25,521 nt of DNA from Mnemiopsis leidyi (taxonomy: Eukaryota > Ctenophora > Tentaculata > Lobata > Bolinopsidae), in NCBI GenBank assembly GCA_000226015.1, contig JH153228.1, forward strand, positions 62,454-87,974. The letters run 5' to 3'. A program made the position numbers and the translations under genes. Each line of letters starts with the position of its first letter. Position 1 is the first letter of the stretch. The notes below the pieces were generated by a model that was not told where the DNA came from, ran no database searches, and was given only the letters and a program-made list of their open reading frames with translations. Below, in pieces: positions 1-11,000 of the stretch.

Positions 1-56
1 TAGAATTTTTAGACATTTTAGGAGATTAGGTGTGATGATGCTGGCATCATAATTCA

Positions 57-80
57 TTATTTATTTATTTATTTATTTAG
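57..80. repeat. (ATTT)n microsatellite
   Basis: About six tandem ATTT units. They abut the downstream end of the minus-strand LINE ORF fragment, which reads as a short TAAA tail on that strand. Simple microsatellite tails at a 3' end are common in some non-LTR retrotransposon clades, so this may be the element's tail. Confidence 0.8.
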
Positions 81-402
81 TGAAGTTGTGAGAGGGTGCA
101 GGTGTGATGATAAGGCTGTCTTTTCTTTTTGACCTGGTGAATAAGGAGTAAATAGCAATTGGTAATCTATATTTCATGATTTTAAAGAATTCAATAATAC
201 ATCGTAATCTGTACAGGTTGTACACAGTAAGGAGGTCATGCTGCTTGAATATTGGTTTGGTAGATTCTTTGGCATGAAAGTTATTATCGAGCATTTGACA
301 TCTTAGGGGCTTAGCAACTTTTTCGTTTTTTCGTTTAAGTTTAGTACAATATGAACATGGTTTTATTGTCAAATTATTAGGTTCTTCGGAGTTGTTTGAC
401 AT
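73..402 (-). mobile_element. LINE ORF2 C-terminal fragment
   Basis: A 109-codon minus-strand reading frame. Its second half has the look of the C-terminal tail of non-LTR retrotransposon ORF2 proteins in marine invertebrates: a hydrophobic FKQHDLLTVYNLY segment, then FFKIMKYRLPIAIYSLF. A CxxC pair with basic residues (SYCTKLKRKN) precedes it. No reverse transcriptase or endonuclease core is present upstream (higher coordinates), so the copy is 5'-truncated. A TAAA microsatellite follows its stop. The clade assignment is from memory of the family's appearance and is uncertain. It is not a host gene. Confidence 0.55.
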
Positions 403-1100
403 ACTTTGGGGTATTACACAAGTTATTCGTCTTGTTCGTGCACTGCTTTAGCAATTTGGCTCACGCTGCGCTCGCTTTATCTCGTTGCTAAACATGAGCA
501 TAAAAATCCTTGTGCAAGCTTAGCGTCAATTAAGGACGGACGCGCGACGCAAAAGTTTACACTTTGTACGTCCCACAGAGCTACGTTGGCTTGTTTGATT
601 TTGTCCGACCCTCATTCGAAGCGAATAGAGGGAATAAAATGACAGGAGGGTGCGCGCTGCCGTATAATACGTTGGCTTACAGCTTAGTTGCTTAGCTTGC
701 TCAGCCAACATAGCCCTGTGCATTGTGGCCTGGCTGAGCTGCGTGTGCCCGCGCCCGTCCGCAACGCAGGGCAATTTTGCCTTGCTTCGCGCGCGGGGGC
801 TGCCGCTTCGCGGCAGCAGGTCAGGCAACGTCTGACAAGGGCAATTACAAAAGTGAGCGCAGTAGTTCACCTTATTGACGAGATTATATCCGTCTACCGT
901 TCTAACTCTCGTTCAGCTTTAGCTGCGTGAGTCGGGTATCACCGCGACAATTCACCTTACCACGTGCTTACGCAAGCTACGCGTTCGGCTGCTACGCGGC
1001 TAGTATAAGCCTTTCCTCCTCTGCAGGTGGCGCGCGCGCCGCTCACAAAAGGGCTCTGGATAGTCTAGGACGTGCACGAATGCCCTTAAACAGCCTTCTA
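403..1100. other. GC-rich, dyad-rich island, no gene recognised
   Basis: This stretch is much richer in G+C and CpG than the AT-rich DNA around it. It contains strong dyads, for example an 8-bp perfect stem with a 3-base loop at 799-817 (GCTGCCGC, TTC, GCGGCAGC), and clusters of GCGCGC. The short open frames on both strands have low-complexity, non-protein-like translations. It could be a decayed repeat, a foldback element or transferred DNA; I cannot decide. Confidence 0.4.
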
Positions 1101-1328
1101 TACAGTACCTAGAACTTTTTTCCCTATATTCCACTTCTCCTAGTACTATTAACTATCTTACTATCACACTACACAGTTCTTTTCTATTCAGCTGGGTCAC
1201 TTCTTTTAACATAGGCATCGCAGGAGCAACAAATTACATCATCTAAGCTTTATATGCAATTAAGTCAATTCACCAGTTCATTACATTAGATTCTTACTTG
1301 TACTTTTTTATGATGATCAAGACTAATA

Positions 1329-1584
1329 GAGTTGTCACGTATGCACCTTATATTAAGTGAAACGCGAGATTACCGTAATATTTCAATCATTTTATCAATG
1401 ATCATGTTGACACTAATAAATTTGATGTATTTGTAGTGCTGTAATTGTTTAAAACTATTAGAACTATTACAACACTACAAATACATCAAATTTATTGAGT
1501 ATGAACATGATCATTGATTAAATGATTAAAATATTAGGGTAATCTCGCTTAATCTCACTTGCTAGAAGATGTACATGACAACTC
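1329..1584. mobile_element. Foldback MITE with TA duplication
   Basis: This 256-bp segment is one long imperfect palindrome. The ends read GAGTTGTCA and TGACAACTC. The inner arms stay complementary almost to the centre (for example AATAAATTTGATGTATTTGTAGTG against its complement), leaving a loop of about 12 bases near 1,450-1,461. It is flanked by TA at 1,327-1,328 and 1,585-1,586, as expected for insertion by a Tc1/mariner-type transposase. It has no coding capacity, so it is non-autonomous. The arms have diverged at several positions, which suggests an old insertion. Confidence 0.8.
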
Positions 1585-1586
1585 TA

Positions 1587-2312
1587 TAATTCCTACTTAT
1601 AATAAAACTGGCGAAGGAGTCCCTATTTTACACATTTTACTTGTACTCTTACACACTTTTCTTATCGTCTAGAATTTGATTTTCTCATTGTCTGACAATT
1701 GAAAATTGTTATATTTTTTATTTATCTAAGAAAAGCTTCAAATGAAACAAAATATGTTTAATTGTATTAGCAATGCAGTAATGAAAAACTTTATAGATTT
1801 GTTGGAAATTGAAAAGGCATAATCTCAGTGCAGGGTCTGTTTGCCTGGGGCCTCAGTCTGTGTTGCTTTCCGAAGGGAACGTAGAGAGAGCTGGGCAGCG
1901 CCCGGTAAGGTCTGTATATTATCAACACCATGGTAACAAGGAATCTAAGAGCCAGACTATAATTTTCTCATAAGATCAAGAAAATGAATTAATAGCCTTG
2001 GATTTTTCAAAACTTAGGGGAAGGATCGCCTTAAGGCAACATTTCTGTGTTATGCTGTTAAACTAGGAATCGTGCAAACTAGGGTGTGACTCGACCAACT
2101 CTATTAAACCTTAAACCTTTATGTTAGGTTTTTTGCAGGGGGGTTGGTAGGCATAAATAGATACGATTTTGATGTTGCAGAAGCTTTCAATAAACATGTG
2201 TTAATCGTCGTCAGCTAGAGGTGAAGACTGAAGTAAGCCTTAATTATGGAGTGGGGTGGTGTCAGTGCTTGTGAGTGCTGATGGAGAGGGGGTGTAAACT
2301 GTTGACGGCTCC
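1587..2312. other. Intergenic, no gene seen
   Basis: AT-rich DNA without a convincing reading frame. A more GC-rich patch near 1,825-1,910 may be an old repeat fragment, but no diagnostic motif was found. Confidence 0.4.
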
Positions 2313-2440
2313 AATATGGCTCAGTGGCACAGTTGGTTTAATTGTCTGTATGCTTATCCAAAGGTTAGCAGTTGGATTCCCAGCTGCGGCACTGGCCATG
2401 GGGTGAGCATTGTTGATGCTCAGCAAGGAATTAGGGGTTT
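2313..2440 (+). mobile_element. tRNA-derived SINE head
   Basis: A perfect polymerase III A-box (TGGCTCAGTGG, 2,317-2,327) is followed 53 bases later by a B-box-like AGTTGGATTCC (2,370-2,380; 9 of 11 match to GGTTCGANTCC). No clover-leaf with a paired acceptor stem forms, so this is not a working tRNA gene. The 3' body (GGTGAGC ... CTCAGC ... AAGGA) is shared with an inverted copy at about 2,820-2,935, which supports a dispersed SINE family. Confidence 0.6.
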
Positions 2441-2819
2441 GGTCATTAAGTGGTCTAGTTTGGGCACATGTCTTACATTTGTTAAGGTTAGCTTACCTGT
2501 CACTGAACATTATGCCGACACACTTTTTCTGTGCCTTGAAGAGTGGTTATGTGAGATGACTTTCAAATAGGGTGTGATAAAGATTCTTATGTAGTTCCAA
2601 TGGAAGCAAAGTAAGTAAATAGCAAGCTTCTATGTTCAGGGTAGCCTGTAGCAGGCAACGCCTGAACATAATGCTTCTGCAGACTCACACAAGTGCAAGT
2701 AAGCAGGTAGATAAATCATGATAGGCATGTGACCCCAATCACCGTAGTCATCCAGTGAAGTCGCTTTTTGTTAGTACAGCTCCCCATTTAACCCTCACAC
2801 ACGATTTCTCGAGCATTTG

Positions 2820-2935
2820 GCTGGGTGGACCGTGAGGCTGCATAGATCCAATGGAATCCTTAGCTGAGTGTTAAAGACGCTCACCCTACGACTAGGCAGG
2901 GCTTGGATTTGAACTGGCAACCTCTCGATTACAAA
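2820..2935 (-). mobile_element. Second, inverted copy of the same SINE
   Basis: On the minus strand a B-box-like AGTTCAAATCC (2,905-2,915) is followed by GGTGAGC, CTCAGC and AAGGATT blocks in the same order and with similar spacing as in the plus-strand copy near 2,370-2,440. The A-box half is not evident, so the copy looks 5'-truncated. The two copies differ enough to be old. Confidence 0.5.
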
Positions 2936-4871
2936 AAAAGCTATCTTTAATTATGATAAGTATACCTGTGCATGTTAGATACAGTAAAATATCCATCTAT
3001 GCTTTATAGATATAAAATGAATAAGATCTATATGAGTTTAAACACTGCAACACTGCAAAAAAACAAACACAAAACCACCCATCAAGGGACTTCCACAGAG
3101 GCAGACGCTGGAGTAAGATTCCCCCTGGGCCTGTGCCAAGTCCGAACAAATAAACGTAAACTAAAAATAGTTAAATCGCTCCTTGCATCTCCATGATACA
3201 GGTCCTAGCCTATAGTTTGCATCAATGGAAAAATCAAAAATTAGTTAATCAGTTTCTGGTCTCGATCTCGATGGGCGGGCCCCTGCCCCACAAGCACTAT
3301 GGTATGACCCAGGTACCTGCAGTGCAAGAATAATTAATATGAGCATCATGTGCCACCATCCACTGGTGAAATATCCATTTTATTCTTAATCCGTTGCGTT
3401 AACTAAAGTCTTGTAAAATTGTATTTCTAAAACTAAAATGAATTAATTCCAAGTCAAAGTGCAGTGAATGAGCCGATTCCCCCAACCCCTGAGGCCCAAG
3501 CAGGTAAAATAGAGGCTGCTGAAGGATGGGAACATTGTTCATTTTCTCCCACCCCGTTGTACCCCCATCGTATGCTTAGGGGGACCCAAGAGATCCAGGA
3601 ACCAAAACGAACACCGAAATTGGACAATAATTGTCTATCTGATCGAATTTGTCAACTATAAATTGCATTTGACAATATTCAGGTAGTTAACGAATGGCAG
3701 ACACATGGTTGAGCAAGGCTTTATTTATTGGAATAATCTATATTGCAAATATGATGTGTGCAACAAATGTATAATGTTAAGTTAACAGAGTACAAAAAAA
3801 ACACAGCACTGGCAGTGCAGCACCGTAGAAAGGATCAGGCTATACACGTGGAGGTATTTTGGGAGCTTACCATTGTTTTTCTTATTATAAAGCAATGAAA
3901 GGCATTAGTTTGGTTAACTTAGTTGGAGCATATGGTATCAGACTATCGACTGACTAAGGTAGGGTTAAGAAAATCTTGACGCTAGCAACGATCCCCTTTC
4001 CATAGTTCCACTAACGATAATTTAAGATTAGATATGTAGTATAAGTTATAAGGTATTTACTAAATTTATATAAATAAACACGATAGGTAAAGAACAAACT
4101 AACAAACTGTCTAAACTATCTCCCAACAAATTAAGAAACTAACGCGAAACAAACTGAAACTCTTACAATACCGCATGCGCACGGCTCTAAAACTCTCCTG
4201 CCTTTGCAAAGTTATAAACTAAACACGTGAAATTTACGAGAGAATTGCGCTCTCTATATCAGTAACCTGACATACCATAAACAAGACCGGCGTTACACGC
4301 AGCTACAGTACTACGACGGTAATATATTCCCACATACTTTACCAAACTTTTCTTTGAGTCTGTGTCTCTTAACTACGGATAAATATATATTGCTAAGATA
4401 TATATCCTTTTATCCTTGCTCATCAATCTTAGTCCTCTGCACACCCAACATTATCCCACTGCACACTAATAATTTAAATCACACCACCAAGCATGTACTC
4501 CCGGTTTCCAACACCCAATATCCCACTCATAATCCACTTCTTTAACCACTTCTTTAACCATAATTTCCCTCTCTGATTTTTTTCCGTGCCAATGCCCACA
4601 TTCCCTTTTTGTGTTCTCCTTACCTGCTACATTCTTTGTTAAGTCTTCTTCTCAGTTCATTACTGTCAAAGTAACAATCTCCATGTGCCTTAATTTAGAT
4701 ATCTAGCCGACCTACAGCCTGATATCTACCAGTAACAACCACCATTTACTCTCAAATGAAGACTCGCTAGTTATAAACAACCTTATTTTGCTATCTTTAA
4801 CCCATTAACACCTTACTGATTTAAACGGGTCACTTTTGAAAAAAATTGACTGCCCTCGAATCTTCTCACCT
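2936..4871. other. Long intergenic stretch, no gene seen
   Basis: AT-rich DNA with scattered short open frames that look random in composition. A GC-richer patch at about 3,090-3,330 may be another decayed repeat. I see no RNA gene, no conserved protein segment and no clear promoter here. Confidence 0.4.
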
Positions 4872-5375
4872 TGTACAACACCCGGCTCCCAAAAAACCCG
4901 GCTCCTACTAAACCCGACTCCTTCTAAACACAGCTCCTACTAAACACGGCTCCTACAAAACCAGACTCCTACAAAACCCGGCTCCTACAAAAGACGGCTC
5001 CTACAAAACCCGGCTCCTTCAAAACCTGACTCCTACAAAACCCGGCTCCTTCAAAACCAGACTCCTACAATACCCGGCTCCCACAAAACGTGGCTTGACA
5101 AAACGTGGCTCCTACAAAACGCAGCTCCTACAAAACCAGACTCCTACAAACCACAGCTCCTACAAAACCTGACTCCTACAAAACCCGGCTCCTACAAAAC
5201 ACGGCTCCTACAAAACACAGCTCCTACAAAACCCGGCTCCTGCTAAACCCAGCTCTACAAAACCTGGATCCTACAAAACCTGGCTCCTACAAAACCCGGC
5301 TCCTACAAAACCCGACTCCTGCAAAACCTGGCTCCTACAAAACCTGGCTTCTACAAAACCCGGCTTCAACAAAAT
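4872..5375. repeat. 16-bp minisatellite
   Basis: About thirty imperfect head-to-tail copies of a 16-bp unit, consensus TACAAAACCCGGCTCC. Variants carry ACCAGACTCC, ACACGGCTCC or ACCTGGCTCC. The open frame crossing it (5,105-5,428) exists only because the repeat lacks stops in one phase; a 16-bp unit cycles through all frames, so protein coding is not implied. It lies 340 bp upstream of the proposed SOS start codon. Confidence 0.9.
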
Positions 5376-5713
5376 TTAGCTCTAAATCTACTTCCACAGT
5401 CTCACCCTTAAACAGTTATCAATTTTGACAGTCCTTACGCTGCAATATTCATCCTCTGCATTTCTTAACCATCAGAGTTGTCAACCTCATCACTTCTAAA
5501 CCTCCCCAGTCCCCGCCCTGGCCCCACATATATTTCTGAAGCCATTCACTGCACTGTATATGAACATTTAAAGCCCCCAATTTTATCTGTTGTCATCGTT
5601 AATTGGGTGACCTGCAGCTGTTGGTTGAATTAAAAGTTTACTTTCAGAAGCATGTCATGATGACAAAGATTGAGGAAAAATATTCATGTCCATAATATGT
5701 GTAAGATCAGAAG
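5376..5713 (+). promoter_or_regulatory. Probable SOS promoter and 5' leader region
   Basis: This is the gap between the minisatellite and the proposed first SOS codon. A weak TATA-like GTATATGAAC lies near 5,555. No decisive core promoter element is visible, so the assignment rests on position alone. Confidence 0.25.
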
Positions 5714-8070
5714 ATGGGACTTGGAAACGAGTATGAGAGTATAGCTGAGGCCGATATCGAAAGTGAAATAAAGAATCATCTAAAAGATGGAATTCAAAAG
5801 GTAACGCTTAATTTTTATGGCACTATGGAACTTCTTTATTTAGTTGGGTTCACAAAAGATGTTTCTCTGAAAAGATTTTTGAAAAGATGTTTAAGAAGAT
5901 GTCTGAAAAGATGTTTGGCAAGTAAATGACAGTAATACAAGTTGCCAATAATCAACAGATATATTATGCTTAGGGAGTTAGGGGGGACCAAAAAATGTAT
6001 TTTAAGTAGGAAATGTTTATCTTCGTATTGTTGTGAAAGAGACCTCTCTAGCTGATTTCGATTTTAAAATATGTTTGCAGAGGTCAAAAATATTCTAAAA
6101 TGGTAGATGTGGCTATGTACTCGAGAAAGATGGATGTCCAAGATTGGCAAAATATTAAAAATGTATATGACAACCGATTTTAAGCTCGAAACTGAGACAT
6201 CTGACAAAACTCAGATATTATGTACTTGTAAGAGTTGATCTAATATGTAGCACTAAGACAATTCAGGGGTGTCAATCAATTTGTGTTCAAGTTAAAATTT
6301 GGCAGAAAAATTGCTACCTTTATTTCAAGAGTTCATACATCTTCCCCTTTCCTTGGAAAAGACTTCACTTAGCATCAACACTTTTGTATCAAATTTGGGA
6401 CTTCGCTGTTTGCAACTTTGGAAGGCCGCAGTGAAGTCAACCTTCATTGGTTTTCCTTGAAATTTTTTCAGTTGCTTAACGAAGGTATTGATAAAATTCC
6501 TGCAAATTTTTAGCACAATTCAACCTGAAACGGCCAAAAATTTTAAACTCTCGGAAAAATTTTCTTTTTGTGCTTTCCTCAAATACGTCCTCTTAGAATT
6601 AATAAATAAGTCGTGCAATTGATGCCCCCTTAAGGCTATCACTTTGATATTTTCGTAGTCAAAATTTTGACCATTTAAGTTTTAACCAGTTATTTGACAT
6701 TTTCACTGTGGTCCTGGTCAAAAATGTTGACCCTAAACATGGAATTTCGACCTTGCTAATATCGTTCATTGGTACCTTATTCTTCAACATAATATTGGTT
6801 CATACCTGATTCAGCTGCTCCTACTGACACACAAGACAGTCGAGATTGAAGACGATGCATTGGACGAGATTGGGAAGATAATCTTTACCCTTCTTCAAGA
6901 GCTGGTCGACTGTGCTCCACTTACGACTAAAGATGTCGAAGACTATGTTTCCAGGTAGCTAAGATCTTTCTACGGTTTATATTTGTGCTCGTAGCCAAAG
7001 CTATGATACATCAGCAGGCATTCACGTATTAAGCTGAAATTTCTACTTCAATTGAAATTTGAAGTTCTTTCCCCTATCAAAGTATCAAGTCATTGCTAAA
7101 ATTTTGAATTTCTACTTGGACCAGAAGTTTCGCCACGGGAATCAATCTCAGCTATCTTCATTTCACATTATAAAATGTGGTGACCAAGTCTGTACACATC
7201 TGTATATCACTAGGGCATATCCTGAGGAGATCTACAAACAGTGCAAACTGAAAGGACAAGTTGTTTACAACAAACTTCACAAGAAGCGAGGCACTATCAG
7301 TAGACGAATCAATGACGGACTCAAGTTGAAGTTCCCGGTTGAGGCTATATTCTTGTCCTGGAAAAAGGTTATAATTTGTTCTATTTTTAGACAGCCGTTC
7401 TAAAGAGCTTGCACCACCGATTATTTCTTTCCTTTTACATTTAGAAGGGAATTCTGTCAGTAAAGTTCAAAAATTTTTCTGTTTCTATGATAAGATTGAG
7501 AACGTTATAAAATTTTGCTTTGTTATTACTAAATTTTAGCTGCATTGACCTTTTCCTGTTGCATTGCACGCATTTTACTGTTGTTCTACGGCACGGCCCT
7601 TTTCACACATCCTACTATGTGTAAACTAATCTTGCTCACAAACCTTGTTCTATGAAGTAAAACAAGACCTCGTTTCAGGAATGGGACAAGAGAGGCGGAG
7701 GAGTTGACTACAAACTCATCGTCTACATGCTAGCCATGTTAGAACACGTTGCCATGCTCCTCCTGAAACGCGCATCTGCTCTCGTCGAGGAACTGTCGAA
7801 GAACAGCGCGGGCAGCACCAAGCCCGTCATTACCTGCAGACACATCAAAATCGCACGCAACTACCGCGAGGTCTGTTTCCGGGTTTCCCCCTTACTTTTC
7901 CTTCCGGGGAACTCTAAGAAGCACAAATAGTAGTCTCGTTGGGTCACTAACTTAGCCGTATTTGGACAAACTGTTCATTTCAGGAATTAAAGAAGTTATT
8001 TGCGGAAGAGCGTAGAGGAACAGTCGTAAAGCCTGCTCTAAGAACTGAACCTGCCCAAACGTATGAAGAG
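5714..8070 (+). other. SOS exons 1-5: histone-fold region
   Basis: Residues 1-220. In exon 2 the DDAL motif lies 12 residues after the splice junction, as in human SOS1, followed by the helix [13 protein letters not shown]. Exon 3 holds FPVEAI, matching the LPVEKI region. Exon 4 has [18 protein letters not shown] and the ending HIKIARN, corresponding to the second histone-fold helix set, which in human SOS packs on the DH-PH unit and restrains it. Exon 5 ends at QTYEE, just before the DH domain. Intron 1 (5,801-6,814) is the longest here. Confidence 0.8.
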
Positions 8071-11000
8071 GTAAGAAACTGATTTTAGGTCGCACATCTG
8101 CCAAATGGAATCCTCAAGAACCCCTTACATTACGCAATTTTGTTCTCTATCTAATTCTCTCATATGTAACTTGTGATGTGTCTCTCAGTTACTGATATCC
8201 TTCAATAAAGTTACAGCTCTGAATCCTATGAAATTTCAGTACTACGACGTATTGGTAATGGTATCACGTCAATCTTTGTATAAATCTACTGAACATACCC
8301 ACTTTGTAGGCAGTTAGACGGTTCATGTCAGATCAAGCTAATTACATTAGGGACTTGCAGATAATTGTCAACAAAATCATGCCTATATTCGCCAAGAAGG
8401 AGTCCGGTTTGTGTCTTTACCATTTACTTTGAAAAGAACTCCGAAATATTTTGACTAACTTTCCCAGACCCGTGGCTAAAATTATTTAAAATCTTAACTT
8501 TAAAAAACTAAAATTTAGGACTATCTGAGGACATGGTTGATCTGTTGTTTGGAAATGTCAAAGAAATCTTGCTATTCGAGTTGATATTCCAAAACGATCT
8601 GGAAGAAGCTAAAGAAATGATCAGAGACGATTCGTCCTTCCACGTTGGGGTTGTATTTGTCGAGAAAGCGCTGGTACGACTTTTAATCACATCCGAAGTA
8701 TTTGTTTCATGGTGGAAGCATTTTCTTGGTTCTAGTCGAACCAAACATTTTTGGAAAACGCGTCTCAAAATTTCATAGTTGTTTTTGCGCGCACGTACGT
8801 TTTTATCGCGCGCATGCTTGTTCAATCGATTTGCTCCAAATGCTATGGTATGATACCAAAACTGAAAGTGAGAGGGCATCCGTTTTCAGGTAGAGGATTA
8901 CGACGTTTATGCGTATTATGCAAACAACTATAAAGACGCCGTGGTGAAATTCGACAAGCTACTCGAGGATCCAGAGTTCGTCATGTATCTCGAGGTAAAT
9001 TACACATTTGCCGTATTTCGCCTAACCGCCACTCATGACCGCCACCCAATCTTATTGTTTCTAAGTATTTCTGATCAGACTTGTTAGTACAAATGAAGAC
9101 TTTTGCTTTTGATTGTTTGCTCGTGCAGTTCAACAGGCACTTGTTCAATGTACTCCTAACTTGATCGATGATACTCTGAAAATTCAGTCCTAAAAGTTAC
9201 CTTCTTCAGGGAGAAGTGGAGAGCTTGGGGTTTACCGAACCAGATCATACCCCGGTTATAGACCGGACAATTCCCCGGTTGATGGGCACCTTGTTGAAGG
9301 AGCCGCTCTATCATTTACTCCACATTTATCAGACTGTAGATGTGAGTTTACTTTTTGTGCTACATATAAACATAAAGGAGTCAGCGATTAATTGTTTCCT
9401 GAGCAATTGATTTAATTAGGGATTTTTTCTCAGCATCGAATTGCCCCCTCTGACTTCGTCCTTTGTCCTCTCTAACTTTATATCGCCCCAGGATTTGCTT
9501 ACGTTCATGAATGTTCCGCACAATAACTCAATAGAGGACAGGAGAAATGAAGTGGAATGTTTGAAGCAAACGATGGAAAATTTTGCCAGGATTTCTGACC
9601 TTTTGTTGCAAATAGAGCAAGATTACCCCATCAGGTGGAAAACTTGTAGTCTTATAGAATTTCAGTTTTGTAGTATAATACTAGTTCCAATCATGACATC
9701 TTGATAAAATACGTAAACAAATTAACAGTATTGATTCCTACCTGTAAATATTTCGAGACATATTTTACCTTATGTGCGTCTTCAGAGACTACGCACCCCA
9801 TCTCACACCTCGAAAACCTGGGATTTTAAGAACTTACAGTGCCTTCGAAAAGATCGAGAATTTCGGGGTAAGTGTTATTTGTTAGGTTTACCTTTAGCTT
9901 TTCTTGTGAGTTGTGTAATGATCTGACTGGGTCATTTTTCATTTTAGCATGACACTGAACTCGGAGGTCTGAAAACAATTGCTTAGCACTTGTGTTTTGT
10001 TTCAAATTATATTTCTTCAGCTTTCTCATGGGTAACTTAATTGTTACCGATGCTATTCTTTTTAATTAGTCCCCTAAAATACAACAAAAGGAATTGAAAA
10101 CTCCTTATTTTTTCAAATGTTTGGCATAATTGTAAAACTGTCATCATCAAAAAACCGTGGGTCTACCAATTTAAATTTTCTGAGTCATTTGTACAGATAT
10201 TCAGTTAGCCAATTGTATTAACTCACAAGAAAGAGACGCTCGATAAACTGGATTAAAATTCTCTGCGACCCGCAATAATTAAAAGCCATGCAGCGTAAAC
10301 TTTCCATGTGGATTTAATTAGGTCAAGCAGCTGAACTCTCTGCTGGCGAATCTTCAAAATCAGCACTCAACTCTTTTTCTTCCGTTTCAGGCATTTCTTG
10401 TTCTATGGCTGCCATGTAAGCATCGTAATCCTCTGGTTCTGATTCTCCTACGGGGTTCGGGTGAAATTCTTGAGATCTGAACAATTATAATTGAACTAAT
10501 TGTTTAATCGGGCGCTGTCTAACAGTCTCACATTGAAATTAAAGAGAAGTAATGGAAATTTTCTGACTGGTAGATGATCAAGCAAAAACATCTTCTATAA
10601 AAATTAACTATTAGTTAAATATTGTATGCAATCATCTTCAGAGTACAAAGCTGACTCTCTGACCGAAGTTTGTAGACTGAAAATGATGTCGTATATGATA
10701 ATTAGTTGCTAAATATGATAGTTATTAGTTTTCCTTGTTCGTTAAACAGTTCCAGTAAAGATGATAACAGAATGGGAAAGTCTTACCCAAAATGGAATAA
10801 ACTTCATTTTCTTCTTCAATAACATCATCCTCTTCGTACGCTGCTACCACAATCAAAAGTGCGACTGCCACAAATACCTTCATCCTTCTATATCCTGGAC
10901 AATCAACTGTTAATCAGGGCAGTTAATGCCGCCACATTTAACGCCCTTGCATGTTGTAGGCGCAATAAATCAGTATAAATCAGTATAAATCAGTATAAAT

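Noticed and set aside
526..1112. Several overlapping open frames of 60-114 codons in the GC-rich island
   Set aside because: They occur on both strands with Arg/Ala/Ser-rich, low-information translations. High GC alone explains the lack of stops.
2317..2400. A functional tRNA gene
   Set aside because: A- and B-boxes are present, but no acceptor stem or regular clover-leaf can be paired. SINE is the better reading.
4872..5375. CRISPR-like array
   Set aside because: The repeats are contiguous, with no spacers, in animal DNA. It is a minisatellite.
5105..5428. A 107-codon open frame rich in SYKTRLLQ repeats, as a repeat protein
   Set aside because: It lies almost entirely inside the 16-bp minisatellite. 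The unit is not a multiple of three, and the frame is open only because the repeat lacks stop codons.
8508..8879. A 123-codon minus-strand open frame
   Set aside because: It is the antisense shadow of SOS exon 7 and its flanking introns, with no protein-like features.
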